From the NCBI RefSeq assembly GCF_022347765.1, contig NZ_JAKRFZ010000004.1:124001-188000 (forward strand): a stretch of DNA of 64,000 nucleotides, in the 5' to 3' direction. Both the position numbers and the translations under genes were made by a program. Below, one piece after another: positions 21,436 through 31,044 of this stretch (position 1 is its first letter; every line of letters starts with the position of its first letter). This stretch comes from Pseudoalteromonas sp. OOF1S-7 (GTDB taxonomy: Bacteria; Pseudomonadota; Gammaproteobacteria; Enterobacterales; Alteromonadaceae). The notes under the pieces were generated by a model that worked only from the letters and a program-made list of their open reading frames with translations, was not told the DNA's origin and made no database searches.

Positions 21436-22251
21436 TCAATGCTGAATGTTGAAGGCTTTACGTAATGAACGGATAATAAAGGGCTCTTCTTGCTCAAAAA
21501 ACACTCCGGTATGCGCCGAAATAATTGCCTGTTGCAAATCTGGCCTTTCCAGTGCCGATTGCAGTAAATCTATTGCTTGCTTACCCTCATTCGATTTTGC
21601 GCAGGCAATATAGCCAAATATGGTCAAACCGGCTTCCTCTATAGCGTGAAAACTATAGCTATTGAGCGCCTGTGCCGAGGGATGCTCATTTATGAATACC
21701 GAGCTGTATTCGATGATCCCATCCAGTTTATCCTGACTCAGCATCATTCTAAGCCGATAGGCACTTTGATTTCCCTCTGCAACCCAAAACGCACTGCGGT
21801 TAGCGACAATAAAATTATCAATTTCCAGCCCATAAGAGCGCCCTTCAGAAACACCAATGTTGAAACCCATTCTGACCACAGTACCCAGTGAAACCGTGTC
21901 TGGGATGTTTGGCTGATTTTTGAGGATCAGGCGATTTGCCGGGTAGGACACCAGCGGATAAGGTGTAAATAAAGCCATGGCTTCACGCTCTGGTGTCTTA
22001 ACTTTATTATACAAGCAGGATTTTGGGTTACGGTTCAATTCGCGCCATTCCCTCTCACGACTTGCAGGCATAAAGGCCAGTGTTAGTTTTCCTTGAAGCG
22101 CTTGCTCTAATTTCAATAGTAGCAGCGTTGCCTGATCCGTCGGTGCTTTGTTTGAATCTGGTGAATAGTCAGAGATTACATCAATGTATATCGGGTTGCT
22201 TTTCACAGTAAGCGAGAAGAAAATTAAGATAAGTATGATGGCATAGCGCAT
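21436..22251 (-). CDS. Periplasmic binding-protein-like, orphan
   Basis: 271 residues from the ATG at 22251, which has AGGTG seven bases upstream (a GTG three codons earlier is possible). Signal peptide MRYAIILILIFFSLTVKS. The body resembles extracellular solute-binding family 3 proteins (FMPASREREWRELNRNPKSC, VRMGFNIGVSEGRSYG, SQDKLDGIIEYSS) and is related in style to the gene at 17486. No permease is adjacent; a sensory role is possible. Confidence 0.7.
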   Translation of the reverse strand: MRYAIILILIFFSLTVKSNPIYIDVISDYSPDSNKAPTDQATLLLLKLEQALQGKLTLAFMPASREREWRELNRNPKSCLYNKVKTPEREAMALFTPYPLVSYPANRLILKNQPNIPDTVSLGTVVRMGFNIGVSEGRSYGLEIDNFIVANRSAFWVAEGNQSAYRLRMMLSQDKLDGIIEYSSVFINEHPSAQALNSYSFHAIEEAGLTIFGYIACAKSNEGKQAIDLLQSALERPDLQQAIISAHTGVFFEQEEPFIIRSLRKAFNIQH

Positions 22252-22389
22252 TTCGTTCACCTACATCGAACATCAATGCAAAGCCGTTTTTGCTGGATTC
22301 CTGCTACAAAGCAAAGTGAGATCGGATCTGCATAGATTCTCTATCAGTTATCAGTGCTCCATGCACAGCCAAACGCTACATGTAGAGCG

Positions 22390-22407
22390 CTTAATACTAG
22401 TATTAAG
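22390..22407. repeat. 18-bp perfect palindrome, candidate operator
   Basis: CTTAATACTAGTATTAAG lies between the divergent binding protein gene (start 22251) and the small secreted protein gene (start 22530). A short palindrome CTACATGTAG precedes it. Confidence 0.6.
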
Positions 22408-22529
22408 TGTGGACTAAAAAGAGTAAATCTGCCATGGCAATTTAAATAACGAAATCAATGTGGATGAGTACTTTTGGTAAGGGTAGTAAAGGTGATATTA
22501 TCGTGACCTTTATAATAACCAGGTTGATT

Positions 22530-22874
22530 ATGATGCAAAAATGTCTGTTTTTATGGCTACCACTTTTATTTGTAAACACGCTTGCGTGGGCTGCTCCAAC
22601 AATTCACACTTCGAACACGTACGTGCTAAATCTGCAAGTTTTCTCGAATGCACACCCCCACACATCAAAAGATCATACATTATTTAAATTACAATCCAGC
22701 CCTGGGTCTACTTGCGAAGCCGTTTACTTTCCCAGTTCTGAAAACGCTGTTTTATCTATAGTAATGTCTGCTCATGCTCGTAAAAAGATGTTAAGAGTTT
22801 CTTACATTACTGACGGACAGTATCTTCTCAACAACAATAAATACTGTCGTTTGACGAATGTGTTAGAACCATAG
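22530..22874 (+). CDS. Small secreted protein, function unknown (similar to the gene at 11135)
   Basis: 114 residues from ATG 22530 with a signal peptide ending TLAWA. An in-frame opening starts at 22458 but the later start gives the export signal and has AGGTTG six bases upstream. The mature part has two cysteines (one in GSTCEAVYFP, one in NKYCRL) and a C-terminal pattern LSIVMSAHARKKMLRVSY, similar to the 11135 product in length and layout. Function is unknown. Confidence 0.65.
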   Translation: MMQKCLFLWLPLLFVNTLAWAAPTIHTSNTYVLNLQVFSNAHPHTSKDHTLFKLQSSPGSTCEAVYFPSSENAVLSIVMSAHARKKMLRVSYITDGQYLLNNNKYCRLTNVLEP

Positions 22875-22876
22875 TT

Positions 22877-22907
22877 AAAAGGCGCGAACATACATATCGC
22901 GCCTTTT
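22877..22907. terminator. Bidirectional terminator
   Basis: Stem AAAAGGCGCGA / TCGCGCCTTTT with a nine-base loop, between the small secreted protein gene and the convergent malic enzyme gene. Confidence 0.88.
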
Positions 22908-22913
22908 ACCTAG

Positions 22914-24608
22914 TTAGACACTACAACGTTTGTAGTTGCGGTACTCTGGTAACCAATAATTTTTCTCAATGGCTGCCCAGATCAGGTCTTCCGGCATTTC
23001 CAGCGCAACGCCCTCTTCCATCGCTTTTTTAGCAACGGCAAAGGCAATGCGCTTACTCAGTGGTTCAATTTCAACCAGAGAAGGTAAAAGGCTACCCTTG
23101 CCCGTGTTGGCCCAGGGTGAAGACTCTGCAAGCATTTCACTGGCTATCATCAACATGGATTCGGTAATGCGTGATGCCTTAGCCGCCAATACACCCAGGC
23201 CAATGCCCGGGAAGATGTAACTGTTGTTACATTGGGGAATGGTAAAGGTTTGACCATCGAATTCAACGGGGTCAAATGGGCTACCAGTTGCCACAATTGC
23301 CTGACCCTGGGTCCATTCAATCACATCTTTTGGATGTGCTTCTACCTGACGAGACGGGTTGCTTAAAGGGAAAATAATTGGACGCTTACAGCCCATATGC
23401 ATTGCTTTGATAACCTGTTCTGTAAACAGTCCCGGCTGACCCGACACACCGATCAGAATGTCAGGTTGTGCACAATGCATTACGTCCAGCAAAGAGGCAT
23501 ACTCACCACTGAAGCTCCAGGCTTCCAAGGCTGATTTTGACTGAACCAAAGCAGCCTGGAAGTCACGTAACCCTTCCATACCTTCAGTCAGCAGGCCATA
23601 GCGGTCAACCATAAAGATCTGGCTACGCGCTTGTTGGTCAGAAACACCTTCCGAGACCATTTGTGCAATGATCTGTTCTGCAATACCGCATCCGGCTGAG
23701 CCGGCACCTACAAAGACCACTTTTTGTTCTGACAATTTAGTGCCTTTGACACGACAAGCTGCTAATAGTGAGCCCACCGTTACAGAAGCGGTACCCTGAA
23801 TATCGTCGTTAAAGCAACAGATCTCATCACGATAACGGCTCAATAATGGCATCGCATTCGGCTGCGCGAAATCTTCAAACTGTAGCAAAACATTTGGCCA
23901 GCGACGCTTTACCGCTTTAATAAACAGCTCAAGGAACTCGTCATATTCTTCCTGAGAAATACGCTTATGGCGCGCCCCCATGTACATTGGATCGTTGAGT
24001 AGCTTTTCGTTATTGGTACCTACATCAAGCATGACAGGTAACGTATAGGCCGGGCTAATCCCACCGCAAACGGTATACAGAGCCAGTTTACCAATTGGGA
24101 TACCCATTCCACCGATCCCCTGATCACCCAGACCCAAAATGCGTTCGCCGTCGGTTACAACAATAACCTTAACCTTACTCTTGGTCGCATTGCGCAGAAT
24201 GTCATCAATTTGATGGCGTTCTTCATATGAAATAAATAAGCCGCGTGAACTACGATATATATCGGAAAACTTTTCACATGCGTCACCCACAGTTGGGGTG
24301 TAGATGATTGGCATCATTTCTTCAAGGTGGTCGCGTACCAGGCGGTAGTAAAGAGTTTCGTTGTTATCCTGAATGGCACGCAAATAAATATGCTTGTTAA
24401 GGTTGTCGTTGAAACTAGAGAACTGTTGATAACAGCGTTCGACCTGCTCTTCAATGGTTTCGAAGCGTGGCGGTACGAGGCCTGTCAGGTTGAAGTTCTC
24501 GCGCTCGCGCTGACTAAATGCACTGCCCTTATTTAATAGCGGCGTTTCTAAAAGCGTAGGGCCAGAGTATGGAATGTAGAGATAATTGGGATCGGATTGT
24601 TTAGTCAT
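22914..24608 (-). CDS. maeA: NAD-dependent malic enzyme
   Basis: Oxidative decarboxylation of malate to pyruvate and CO2, linking the citric acid cycle to pyruvate. The 564 residues include [42 protein letters not shown], the metal-site [16 protein letters not shown], and the dinucleotide-binding [17 protein letters not shown], then [15 protein letters not shown]. Length and motifs fit the SfcA/MaeA type (NAD-preferring) rather than the longer MaeB. Confidence 0.95.
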   Translation of the reverse strand: MTKQSDPNYLYIPYSGPTLLETPLLNKGSAFSQRERENFNLTGLVPPRFETIEEQVERCYQQFSSFNDNLNKHIYLRAIQDNNETLYYRLVRDHLEEMMPIIYTPTVGDACEKFSDIYRSSRGLFISYEERHQIDDILRNATKSKVKVIVVTDGERILGLGDQGIGGMGIPIGKLALYTVCGGISPAYTLPVMLDVGTNNEKLLNDPMYMGARHKRISQEEYDEFLELFIKAVKRRWPNVLLQFEDFAQPNAMPLLSRYRDEICCFNDDIQGTASVTVGSLLAACRVKGTKLSEQKVVFVGAGSAGCGIAEQIIAQMVSEGVSDQQARSQIFMVDRYGLLTEGMEGLRDFQAALVQSKSALEAWSFSGEYASLLDVMHCAQPDILIGVSGQPGLFTEQVIKAMHMGCKRPIIFPLSNPSRQVEAHPKDVIEWTQGQAIVATGSPFDPVEFDGQTFTIPQCNNSYIFPGIGLGVLAAKASRITESMLMIASEMLAESSPWANTGKGSLLPSLVEIEPLSKRIAFAVAKKAMEEGVALEMPEDLIWAAIEKNYWLPEYRNYKRCSV

Positions 24609-24701
24609 ATTTACAAGCTGTGACTCGTTAATTTAAGTACAAGGGATTATTATTGCGCAAATGCATTAAAATTCAATGAATTTTAAGCATGTCAGACCAA
24701 T

Positions 24702-24747
24702 AAAAAACGGCTCTGATCAGGCATGGTCAATGCGTAAACAGAGCCGT
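24702..24747 (-). terminator. Terminator of ggt
   Basis: On the minus strand stem ACGGCTCTG / CAGAGCCGT with a 23-base loop is followed by a run of T. It is 35 bases beyond the ggt stop. Confidence 0.75.
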
Positions 24748-24781
24748 ACATTATACTTTATATCGCCAATAAGCGCCAAGG

Positions 24782-26545
24782 TTACTCGCTGGATTCTCCC
24801 ATCGCGGCCCCTTCCCTGCGCGGATCAGCACCACCCAGTAACAGATCTTCTTCAACCGCAATGGCGTGAATTCCGGAGTTGAGGTCTCTGACCCTGACAG
24901 TATGCCCTTTGGTTTCCAAAATTGGCTTTAATTTAGTGATCTCAGTGCCCTTTTCAAGCGTGGTGTATTGATTTCGATTTGTCACTCTTGGCAAGTCTAT
25001 GGCTTGCTGCGGGGATAAGTCCCAGTCAAGTACACCAATAACGGTTTGCGCTACATAGTTAATAATGCGACTGCCACCAGGAGAGCCAACCACCAATTTA
25101 AGTGAGCCATCTTTATTAAATACCATCACCGGCGACATTGAGCTGCGTGGCCGCTTATTTGCCTCCACGCGGTTTGCAACCCACAGGTCGCCCACTTTAG
25201 GAGACAGCGAAAAGTCAGTCAGTTGGTTATTCAGCAAATAGCCATTCACCATCACAGTTGAACCAAAAGCCATCTCAATAGATGAGGTCATAGAAACTGC
25301 ATTGCCATCGGCATCCACAATGGAAAGGTGCGTTGTCGAGGGCAATTCGTAGCTGTCGTCCATGGCATAAGCCAATGCGCCCTTGCTTGGATCGCCGATG
25401 GGCACCTCTTTGTTATCCTTGTCTGTGATCAGTTTAGCCCTTTGCTTCAGATAGGCTGGGTTTAGTAAGCCTTGCGTGGGCACCTCAACAAAGTCGGGAT
25501 CGGCAATGTAATAGTTGCGATCGGCAAATGCCAGCCGAGAAGCCTGCGTGAAAAGATGAACTGCCTGAGGGTCGTTGGGTTGATACTGACTGAGCTTTTT
25601 GCCTTCCAGTAGTTTTAAGATCTGCAGGACAGCAATCCCGCCACTACTGGGCGGTGCCATTGAGCACACACGGTAGCTGTGATAGCTAGTGCAAATGGGG
25701 GCGCGTTCTTTGCTGTGGTAATTTTTCAGATCGGATAATGACAACACGCCCGGCGCTATTGCGGCTTTTTGCACAGCACGGACTATGTCGTCAGCATTTT
25801 TACCTTCATAGAAGCCTTTCAGGCCAAACTCGGCAATTTCCCGATACAGTCTGGCAAGATCCGGGTTACGTAATAAAGTGCCGGCTTCCAGTGGTTTACC
25901 ATCAGGATAAAAGTACTCTTTGGCCGGGGATAGCTTAGTCAGGCCTGGGTTAAGTTCCTTTTCTAGCAGCATATGTAAGCGAGGTGACACAATAAAGCCA
26001 TTCTCGGCCAGCTCGATGGCAGGCTTAAACAGATGACGCCACTTAAGCTTGCCATATTTGTCATGAGCCTGCTTCAAAGCATGAAGTATCCCGGGTGTGC
26101 CGACAGAGCGACCCCCTACAACCGCCTCAATCCAGCGAACCGGCTTGCCTTCTTTGTCTAAAAATAATGACGGGGTTGCATCTTTGGGTGCCGTTTCACG
26201 ACCATCAAAGGTGGTGAGGTATTCATTCTCTCTATCATAATGCAGAATAAACGCACCTCCGCCAATACCTGAGGATTGCGGTTCAACCAGGGTCAGCACC
26301 AGCTGCGCAGCAATGGCTGCGTCAATCGCACTGCCGCCTTGTTGTAGCATTAACTGCCCGGCTTTACTGGCATGAGCATTGGCGGCAACCACCATGTACT
26401 TCTTAGCCGTTTTTTCTTTTTTCAGCTGTAATCCTGTCGCTGCTTCAGGCTCTCTGACTTCTCTGGTGTTGTTGTCTAATGCTGAAGAAGTGAATGGTAA
26501 TGCGGCGCCGAGCGCCAGTGTGGCAAGTGATAGGCGATATTTCAT
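24782..26545 (-). CDS. ggt: Gamma-glutamyltranspeptidase
   Basis: Periplasmic enzyme that hydrolyses glutathione or transfers its gamma-glutamyl group. From ATG 26545 (MKYRLSLATLALGAALPFTSSA, a signal peptide) it has 587 residues; a frame extending to 26608 lacks the signal and is rejected. The self-cleavage site and N-terminal nucleophile is the first Thr (about residue 404) in STTHLSIVDADGNAVSMTSS. The later SPGGSRIINYV and the oxyanion region SSMSPVMVFNKDG are also present. Product is expected to mature into two subunits. Confidence 0.93.
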   Translation of the reverse strand: MKYRLSLATLALGAALPFTSSALDNNTREVREPEAATGLQLKKEKTAKKYMVVAANAHASKAGQLMLQQGGSAIDAAIAAQLVLTLVEPQSSGIGGGAFILHYDRENEYLTTFDGRETAPKDATPSLFLDKEGKPVRWIEAVVGGRSVGTPGILHALKQAHDKYGKLKWRHLFKPAIELAENGFIVSPRLHMLLEKELNPGLTKLSPAKEYFYPDGKPLEAGTLLRNPDLARLYREIAEFGLKGFYEGKNADDIVRAVQKAAIAPGVLSLSDLKNYHSKERAPICTSYHSYRVCSMAPPSSGGIAVLQILKLLEGKKLSQYQPNDPQAVHLFTQASRLAFADRNYYIADPDFVEVPTQGLLNPAYLKQRAKLITDKDNKEVPIGDPSKGALAYAMDDSYELPSTTHLSIVDADGNAVSMTSSIEMAFGSTVMVNGYLLNNQLTDFSLSPKVGDLWVANRVEANKRPRSSMSPVMVFNKDGSLKLVVGSPGGSRIINYVAQTVIGVLDWDLSPQQAIDLPRVTNRNQYTTLEKGTEITKLKPILETKGHTVRVRDLNSGIHAIAVEEDLLLGGADPRREGAAMGESSE

Positions 26546-26627
26546 AGAGTCTGGAAATTCTTCTGATAGATGATTGGCATCATAAAAGTAAACAGGCACA
26601 ATATGCAAAAAAATTCTAAGAAATATT

Positions 26628-27200
26628 ATGTTTGATCTGCCGTTAGTGCCTCGCTACCTTCTTCCTCCTGCAATTTTGATTGTTCTATGTGCAGTGCTTA
26701 TGCAGCCATCTGTTCAGGCATTACTCACCTTCAACCGTGAGCTGATTGACCAGGGCGAGTTTTGGCGGATCCTGACCAGCCAGTATGTCCATACCAACTG
26801 GACGCACTGGCTACTGAATGTGGTTGGCGTGGTGTTTATCTGGGTGTTACATGCGGAATACCGCTCGCCTAAAACTTATGCTGTTCACCTGCTGCTGCTT
26901 GGGTTGTGGACAGGTCTGGGCATTTGGCTTTTTTGTCCGGATATCCACATTTATACTGGTCTCAGTGGCCTGCTTCATGGCGTAATAGTCTGGGGCGCAA
27001 TTAAGGACATTAAAGTGGGAGAAAGAACCGGCGTGCTGCTCTTTTTAGGCATTCTCGGTAAACTGGCCTGGGAGCAGTATGCTGGCCCCAGCGATGAAGT
27101 CGGTCAGTTAATTTCATCCCGCGTTGCGATTGAATCACATTTAATTGGTGCCATTGGCGGAATGGTGCTGGCCCTGCCCTTGCTGTGGCAAAAAAAATAA
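26628..27200 (+). CDS. rrtA: Rhombosortase (GlyGly-CTERM intramembrane protease)
   Basis: Rhomboid-family serine protease that in related bacteria cuts GlyGly-CTERM tails of exported proteins, including type II secreted ones. The 190-residue product has about six membrane helices. The catalytic motif YTGLSGLLHG gives Ser113 and His117, and SHLIGAIGG gives the second catalytic His171. The initial FNRELIDQGEFWRILTSQYVHTNW is typical of the family. No GlyGly-CTERM substrate was found in this window. It diverges from ggt. Confidence 0.88.
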   Translation: MFDLPLVPRYLLPPAILIVLCAVLMQPSVQALLTFNRELIDQGEFWRILTSQYVHTNWTHWLLNVVGVVFIWVLHAEYRSPKTYAVHLLLLGLWTGLGIWLFCPDIHIYTGLSGLLHGVIVWGAIKDIKVGERTGVLLFLGILGKLAWEQYAGPSDEVGQLISSRVAIESHLIGAIGGMVLALPLLWQKK

Positions 27201-27204
27201 TGCT

Positions 27205-27234
27205 AAAAAAGGCGCAGAACTTGCGATCTGCGCC
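27205..27234 (-). terminator. Terminator of the S9 peptidase gene
   Basis: Stem GGCGCAGA / TCTGCGCC; on the minus strand it is followed by six T. It lies 10 bases past the S9 peptidase stop and between convergent genes. Confidence 0.83.
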
Positions 27235-27243
27235 AACTTTAAA

Positions 27244-29718
27244 TTACAGGTTTTCTTTGAACAGTTTATAAATACGACGGTATTGGTCCAGCCAGCTTGA
27301 AGGCTGCACAAAGCCATGCGGCTCTACCGGGTATATTGCTGTTTCAAAATTTTCTTTTTCCAGCTCTATCAACCTTTGTACCAGTCGAACCACATCCTGG
27401 AAAAACACATTGTCATCAATCATAGGGGCATTGATCAGCATAGGTTTGTTCAGGCCTTCGGCAAAGTAAATGGGTGAACTGCGACGATATGCAATGGGAT
27501 CATCCACCGGGCGGTTCAGGATATTGGAGGTGTAGGTGTCGTTATAATACGCCCAGTCAGTGACAGGTCTGAGTGCAGCACCGGCCTGAAATAGCTCAGG
27601 CTGCGTAAACAGTGCCATAAAGGTCATAAAGCCGCCGTATGATCCGCCATACGTACCCACTGCACCTTTGTCGACGTTGACGTTTTCAACCAACCAGTTC
27701 ACGCCATCGACCAAATCTTCAATTTCAGGTTTACCCATATGACGGTAAATGGCAGTACGCCAGTCTCGTCCATATCCTTTAGAAGCGCGATAGTCCATAT
27801 CCATGACCACGTAACCTTCACTGGCGAGCAGAGAGTGGAACATAAACTCACGGAAATAGACAGACCACCCCATATGTGAGTTTTGTAAGTAGCCTGCTCC
27901 ATGATTGAAAATCACCGCTTTACGTGTCTTGCCTTGTTCACCTTCCTGATAATCGGCCGGATAGTAAACCTTGGCATAGATTGGTTGATCTGTGTGGCTG
28001 GATGGCACAGCGACAACTTTGGGAGTGATGAGTTTTTTGCTTAAGAACGCCTCAGAAACGGTATTAGTGATTTGTTTGGCTGCACTGCCCGGTTGCGCAT
28101 CGGCAATAAACAATTCCGGTGGCTTGGCTATTTTTGAGTGCGTCAGCAAGAGTTTGCTTTCATCCGGGCTCAGTACATAGTCCGTCATACCATTGAGGCT
28201 GGTCAGCGTTTCCAGTTCACCTGATTGCATATTCACACGGTAAATCTCATAAACACCCGGATGCTTTATATTCGCCTTAAAATAGATTGCGCTATCATCT
28301 TTGGTCAGCGTCAGCTCTGACACTTCGTATTTTCCTGAGGTCAGCTGAGTCGCCTTACCTTTCAGTGGCTTGGTATATAAATGACTGTAGCCAGATTCTT
28401 CAGACAGGTAATACAGCGTATCTTCGTGGTGTAGCCAGCCAAAGTCATTATGGGTGTAGTTAACCCAGGCCTTATCGTGCAGGCGATGCTGCGACACCAG
28501 CTTATTGTTAGTAAAGTCTACGGTTGCCATCCAGCGGTCTTTATTGTCCCAGGCTTCAACCATCACCGCGACTTCAGAACCTTGTGCGTTCCATTGGATA
28601 GCAGACTGATCCCACGCCCAGTCAAGGATCAGCGCAATGTGACGTGGTGATTTTTTGCTGGTGTAAGTTTTACCCTGGGCACGGGCATTTTCGCTTTTTA
28701 CCTCGGCCAGTACATCTTCATCAAAACCAGGCAAGCTCTGGTAGCTCAACGCGTGTTGCCCTTTGGTAGTCAGGTCAATGAATATCAGCGTGTGCTCAAT
28801 GGGTTTGTTGTCTGCCACACGACTACGCGCCTTAACGGGGTCAATATTGCCATCTTGCGTAACGTAATTAGGCATGATGTCTTGTGCGCTTCGTTCAGGC
28901 ACGTCTTTGGTGGTGGCAACAATGAGTTTATCACCCGCTGGCGATAGGCTGGTCTCGACGATACGCTGATCTTCGCCCAGATAAAACAAGTTTTCGTCGA
29001 GCGTGTCATTTTGCGCAATCAATGCCTTTTTTCGGCTTTGCGCGTCTTTGGCATTCTTATGCTGAAGAGCAACATAACCGATGAGCTTGTGTTGCTCCTG
29101 CGCAAGATAACTCTGTGGCTCAGTGACGCCTTTTGGCGCATTTGCCGTGATGAGCTTGGCCAGCTCAGTAGTCAGGCCTGATGTCAAATCAATGGCATAA
29201 AAGGTATTGTCTGCAACGTAGGCAAGCTGCCCGTTGGTCAAAAACTGCAGTTGTTCGGCTTTTTGGCTGGAACGTGTCAACTGGGTGACCTGATTAGTGG
29301 CAATATTTTTGACAAATACGTTGCCCGAAAAGGTGTAGGCTTGAAGCTTGCCATCGCGCGAATAAACCGCATCATCTGCACCTATCTGGTGCTTGTTAGA
29401 TAAGGCAATTTGCTCAAGCCCTTTCTCACCATAGCTGAAAGTGTCTCTTAGTTTACTTCCCACTTGTTTTTGCTTAAACAGCACTGACTGACTATTTGCA
29501 CTCCAAAAAGCATCTTCCGGCTTTCTGCCAAGCCAGTCGGGATGAGCCATTGCCTGTTCGAGCGTGATGCTTTCAGTTCCTGTAGCTTCAGAGCTGGCCA
29601 TGACGGCTGGGGGGACTGTTTCGTATGCTGTTGATTTATTATTACTTGTTTGAGTGACCTGACAACCAGCCAGAAATAACACTGATGCCACGGCGAGAGA
29701 AGTAAGAGATTGTTTCAT
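27244..29718 (-). CDS. S9 family prolyl oligopeptidase-like lipoprotein
   Basis: 824-residue serine peptidase of the DPP/POP-type. Signal peptide ending FLAGC gives a lipoprotein Cys at about residue 19. Residues ~60-560 look like a beta-propeller, and the alpha/beta hydrolase domain follows. The catalytic Ser is ~693 in GTYGGSYGGFM, with Asp near 768 in MIDDNVFF and His ~801 in EPHGF. Located at the cell envelope, it likely releases dipeptides from peptides, but the substrate cannot be fixed. Confidence 0.88.
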   Translation of the reverse strand: MKQSLTSLAVASVLFLAGCQVTQTSNNKSTAYETVPPAVMASSEATGTESITLEQAMAHPDWLGRKPEDAFWSANSQSVLFKQKQVGSKLRDTFSYGEKGLEQIALSNKHQIGADDAVYSRDGKLQAYTFSGNVFVKNIATNQVTQLTRSSQKAEQLQFLTNGQLAYVADNTFYAIDLTSGLTTELAKLITANAPKGVTEPQSYLAQEQHKLIGYVALQHKNAKDAQSRKKALIAQNDTLDENLFYLGEDQRIVETSLSPAGDKLIVATTKDVPERSAQDIMPNYVTQDGNIDPVKARSRVADNKPIEHTLIFIDLTTKGQHALSYQSLPGFDEDVLAEVKSENARAQGKTYTSKKSPRHIALILDWAWDQSAIQWNAQGSEVAVMVEAWDNKDRWMATVDFTNNKLVSQHRLHDKAWVNYTHNDFGWLHHEDTLYYLSEESGYSHLYTKPLKGKATQLTSGKYEVSELTLTKDDSAIYFKANIKHPGVYEIYRVNMQSGELETLTSLNGMTDYVLSPDESKLLLTHSKIAKPPELFIADAQPGSAAKQITNTVSEAFLSKKLITPKVVAVPSSHTDQPIYAKVYYPADYQEGEQGKTRKAVIFNHGAGYLQNSHMGWSVYFREFMFHSLLASEGYVVMDMDYRASKGYGRDWRTAIYRHMGKPEIEDLVDGVNWLVENVNVDKGAVGTYGGSYGGFMTFMALFTQPELFQAGAALRPVTDWAYYNDTYTSNILNRPVDDPIAYRRSSPIYFAEGLNKPMLINAPMIDDNVFFQDVVRLVQRLIELEKENFETAIYPVEPHGFVQPSSWLDQYRRIYKLFKENL

Positions 29719-30040
29719 TTTATGAATTGTCTAATTTTGCTATTGAAGGCTAATTTAAGCAAATGAATCCAGATAATTCGAACAATTTTAGACAAACAAC
29801 CTACCTGAGCGATTATTGCAAAAAAAAGGCCAGTAAAGCTACTGGCCAAATACTCTCTGCGCTCACATAGTCGTTGATGGACAACGAGTATGAAATGAGG
29901 CCTATCCACGCCTCATAAAAGTAGACCTGTGGCCAATGGAATAAGTTCCAAAAAAATCCATTTTTTTTATTTTTTTGTAATCCACTGATTTGCGAGCTTG
30001 CTATCAGAAGCTGTACTTCGTCCGAGCTGCACTACCTGCA
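29719..30040. other. Intergenic region downstream of yeiH with three hairpins
   Basis: The 322 bases separate the S9 gene start and the yeiH stop (both on the minus strand). It contains three hairpins in 29819-29916, listed as a candidate RNA, and an A/T-rich block (29950-29976). Confidence 0.5.
29819..29916 (-). ncRNA. Candidate small RNA or structured 3' end: three hairpins with terminator
   Basis: On the minus strand, in order: ATGAGGC/GCCTCAT (29916-29895), TCGTTG/CAACGA (29887-29871) and GGCCAGTA/TACTGGCC (29847-29828) followed by about eight T. The last is a clean intrinsic terminator. No good promoter was found just upstream, so this may be the end of the yeiH transcript rather than an independent RNA. 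Confidence 0.4.
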
Positions 30041-30982
30041 TTAAAGCGTGATCAGATCGTCCAAAATCAGCATCAGCATTATGCCACTGACAATAAACCA
30101 CAGTACCGTTGCCATCGCAAATGGTCGCCAACCGCTTTGGCGTAACATGGTCATGGATACACCGCTGCCGATCAGAAATAAGCTGGCAACCAGCACCGAC
30201 TTAGCGCCACTATAAAATACAGACCAGACGCCTTGATACTCAGGCAACCAAGTATTGATCATCGCCGCCGCAACAAAACCTACAATGAACAAAGGAATAC
30301 TGGCTCTTTCACTAGAGCGCGAGAATACCCCCGCCATGGCAGCATAAGGCACTATCCACATCGCTCGGGTGAGTTTAATGGTGGTTGCCATTGCCAACGC
30401 GGTCGGTCCGTATACCGCAGCCGCTGCTACAACACTGCTGGTATCGTGAATCGCAAGCGCACTCCAAATCGCAAATTGACTTTCAGTGAGTGAAAAGTAA
30501 TGTCCCAGCCAGGGAAAAATGAGCAGGCCAAGCGCATTTAAGGCAAAGACTATGCTGAGGGAAATCGCAATTTCATCCTGTTTTGCTTTAATCACGGGTG
30601 CCATAGCCGCAATTGCACTGCCCCCGCAAATTGCCGTGCCGAATGAGATCAGTGTGCCGGTATTGCGATTCAGACGAAACACCTGGCTGAGGATTTCACC
30701 GAGGCCAATTGTGGCTGTGATACTGACTATGGTTAACACCACAGAGCTGCTGCCAACAGCCAATACATCTTCGATATCGACGTTAAACCCCAAGCCTATC
30801 ACGGCGGCTTTTAATAGCCATTTTGATGCGGTGTTAGAAAAATCAGGAATAGGATTCCCTAATGTAAGTGCAAACCCAAGGCCGATAAACAGTGCCAAAG
30901 AAGCGCTGGCATAAGGCGAAAGTGTATATAAGAAGGCAAACAGAAATAAGGCTTTGTGAAGACCTGGTCGTTCTAATAACAT
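30041..30982 (-). CDS. YeiH family putative sulfate exporter (UPF0324)
   Basis: 313-residue inner-membrane protein with about nine or ten hydrophobic helices. The family signature appears in KWLLKAAVIGLGFN, GTAICGGSAIAAMAPVI and AIHDTSSVVAAAAVYG. Family members are poorly characterised; some are proposed anion or sulfonate exporters. No adjacent LysR regulator (often seen with yeiH) is present. Confidence 0.87.
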   Translation of the reverse strand: MLLERPGLHKALFLFAFLYTLSPYASASLALFIGLGFALTLGNPIPDFSNTASKWLLKAAVIGLGFNVDIEDVLAVGSSSVVLTIVSITATIGLGEILSQVFRLNRNTGTLISFGTAICGGSAIAAMAPVIKAKQDEIAISLSIVFALNALGLLIFPWLGHYFSLTESQFAIWSALAIHDTSSVVAAAAVYGPTALAMATTIKLTRAMWIVPYAAMAGVFSRSSERASIPLFIVGFVAAAMINTWLPEYQGVWSVFYSGAKSVLVASLFLIGSGVSMTMLRQSGWRPFAMATVLWFIVSGIMLMLILDDLITL

Positions 30983-31008
30983 ATTAACGCTCGTACGCGG
31001 TCATCAGA

Positions 31009-31035
31009 TAGAATAACGCCGGGCGAGCCCGGCGT
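31009..31035 (-). terminator. Terminator-like hairpin after purK
   Basis: ACGCCGGGC / GCCCGGCGT with almost no loop; on the minus strand it is followed by TTATTCT, a weak U tract. It lies 10 bases past purK. Confidence 0.65.
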
Positions 31036-31044
31036 CGGCAATTC

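Noticed and set aside
29719..29818. Another small gene before the S9 peptidase
   Set aside because: No frame with a start and ribosome site was found; the region is more likely the promoter.
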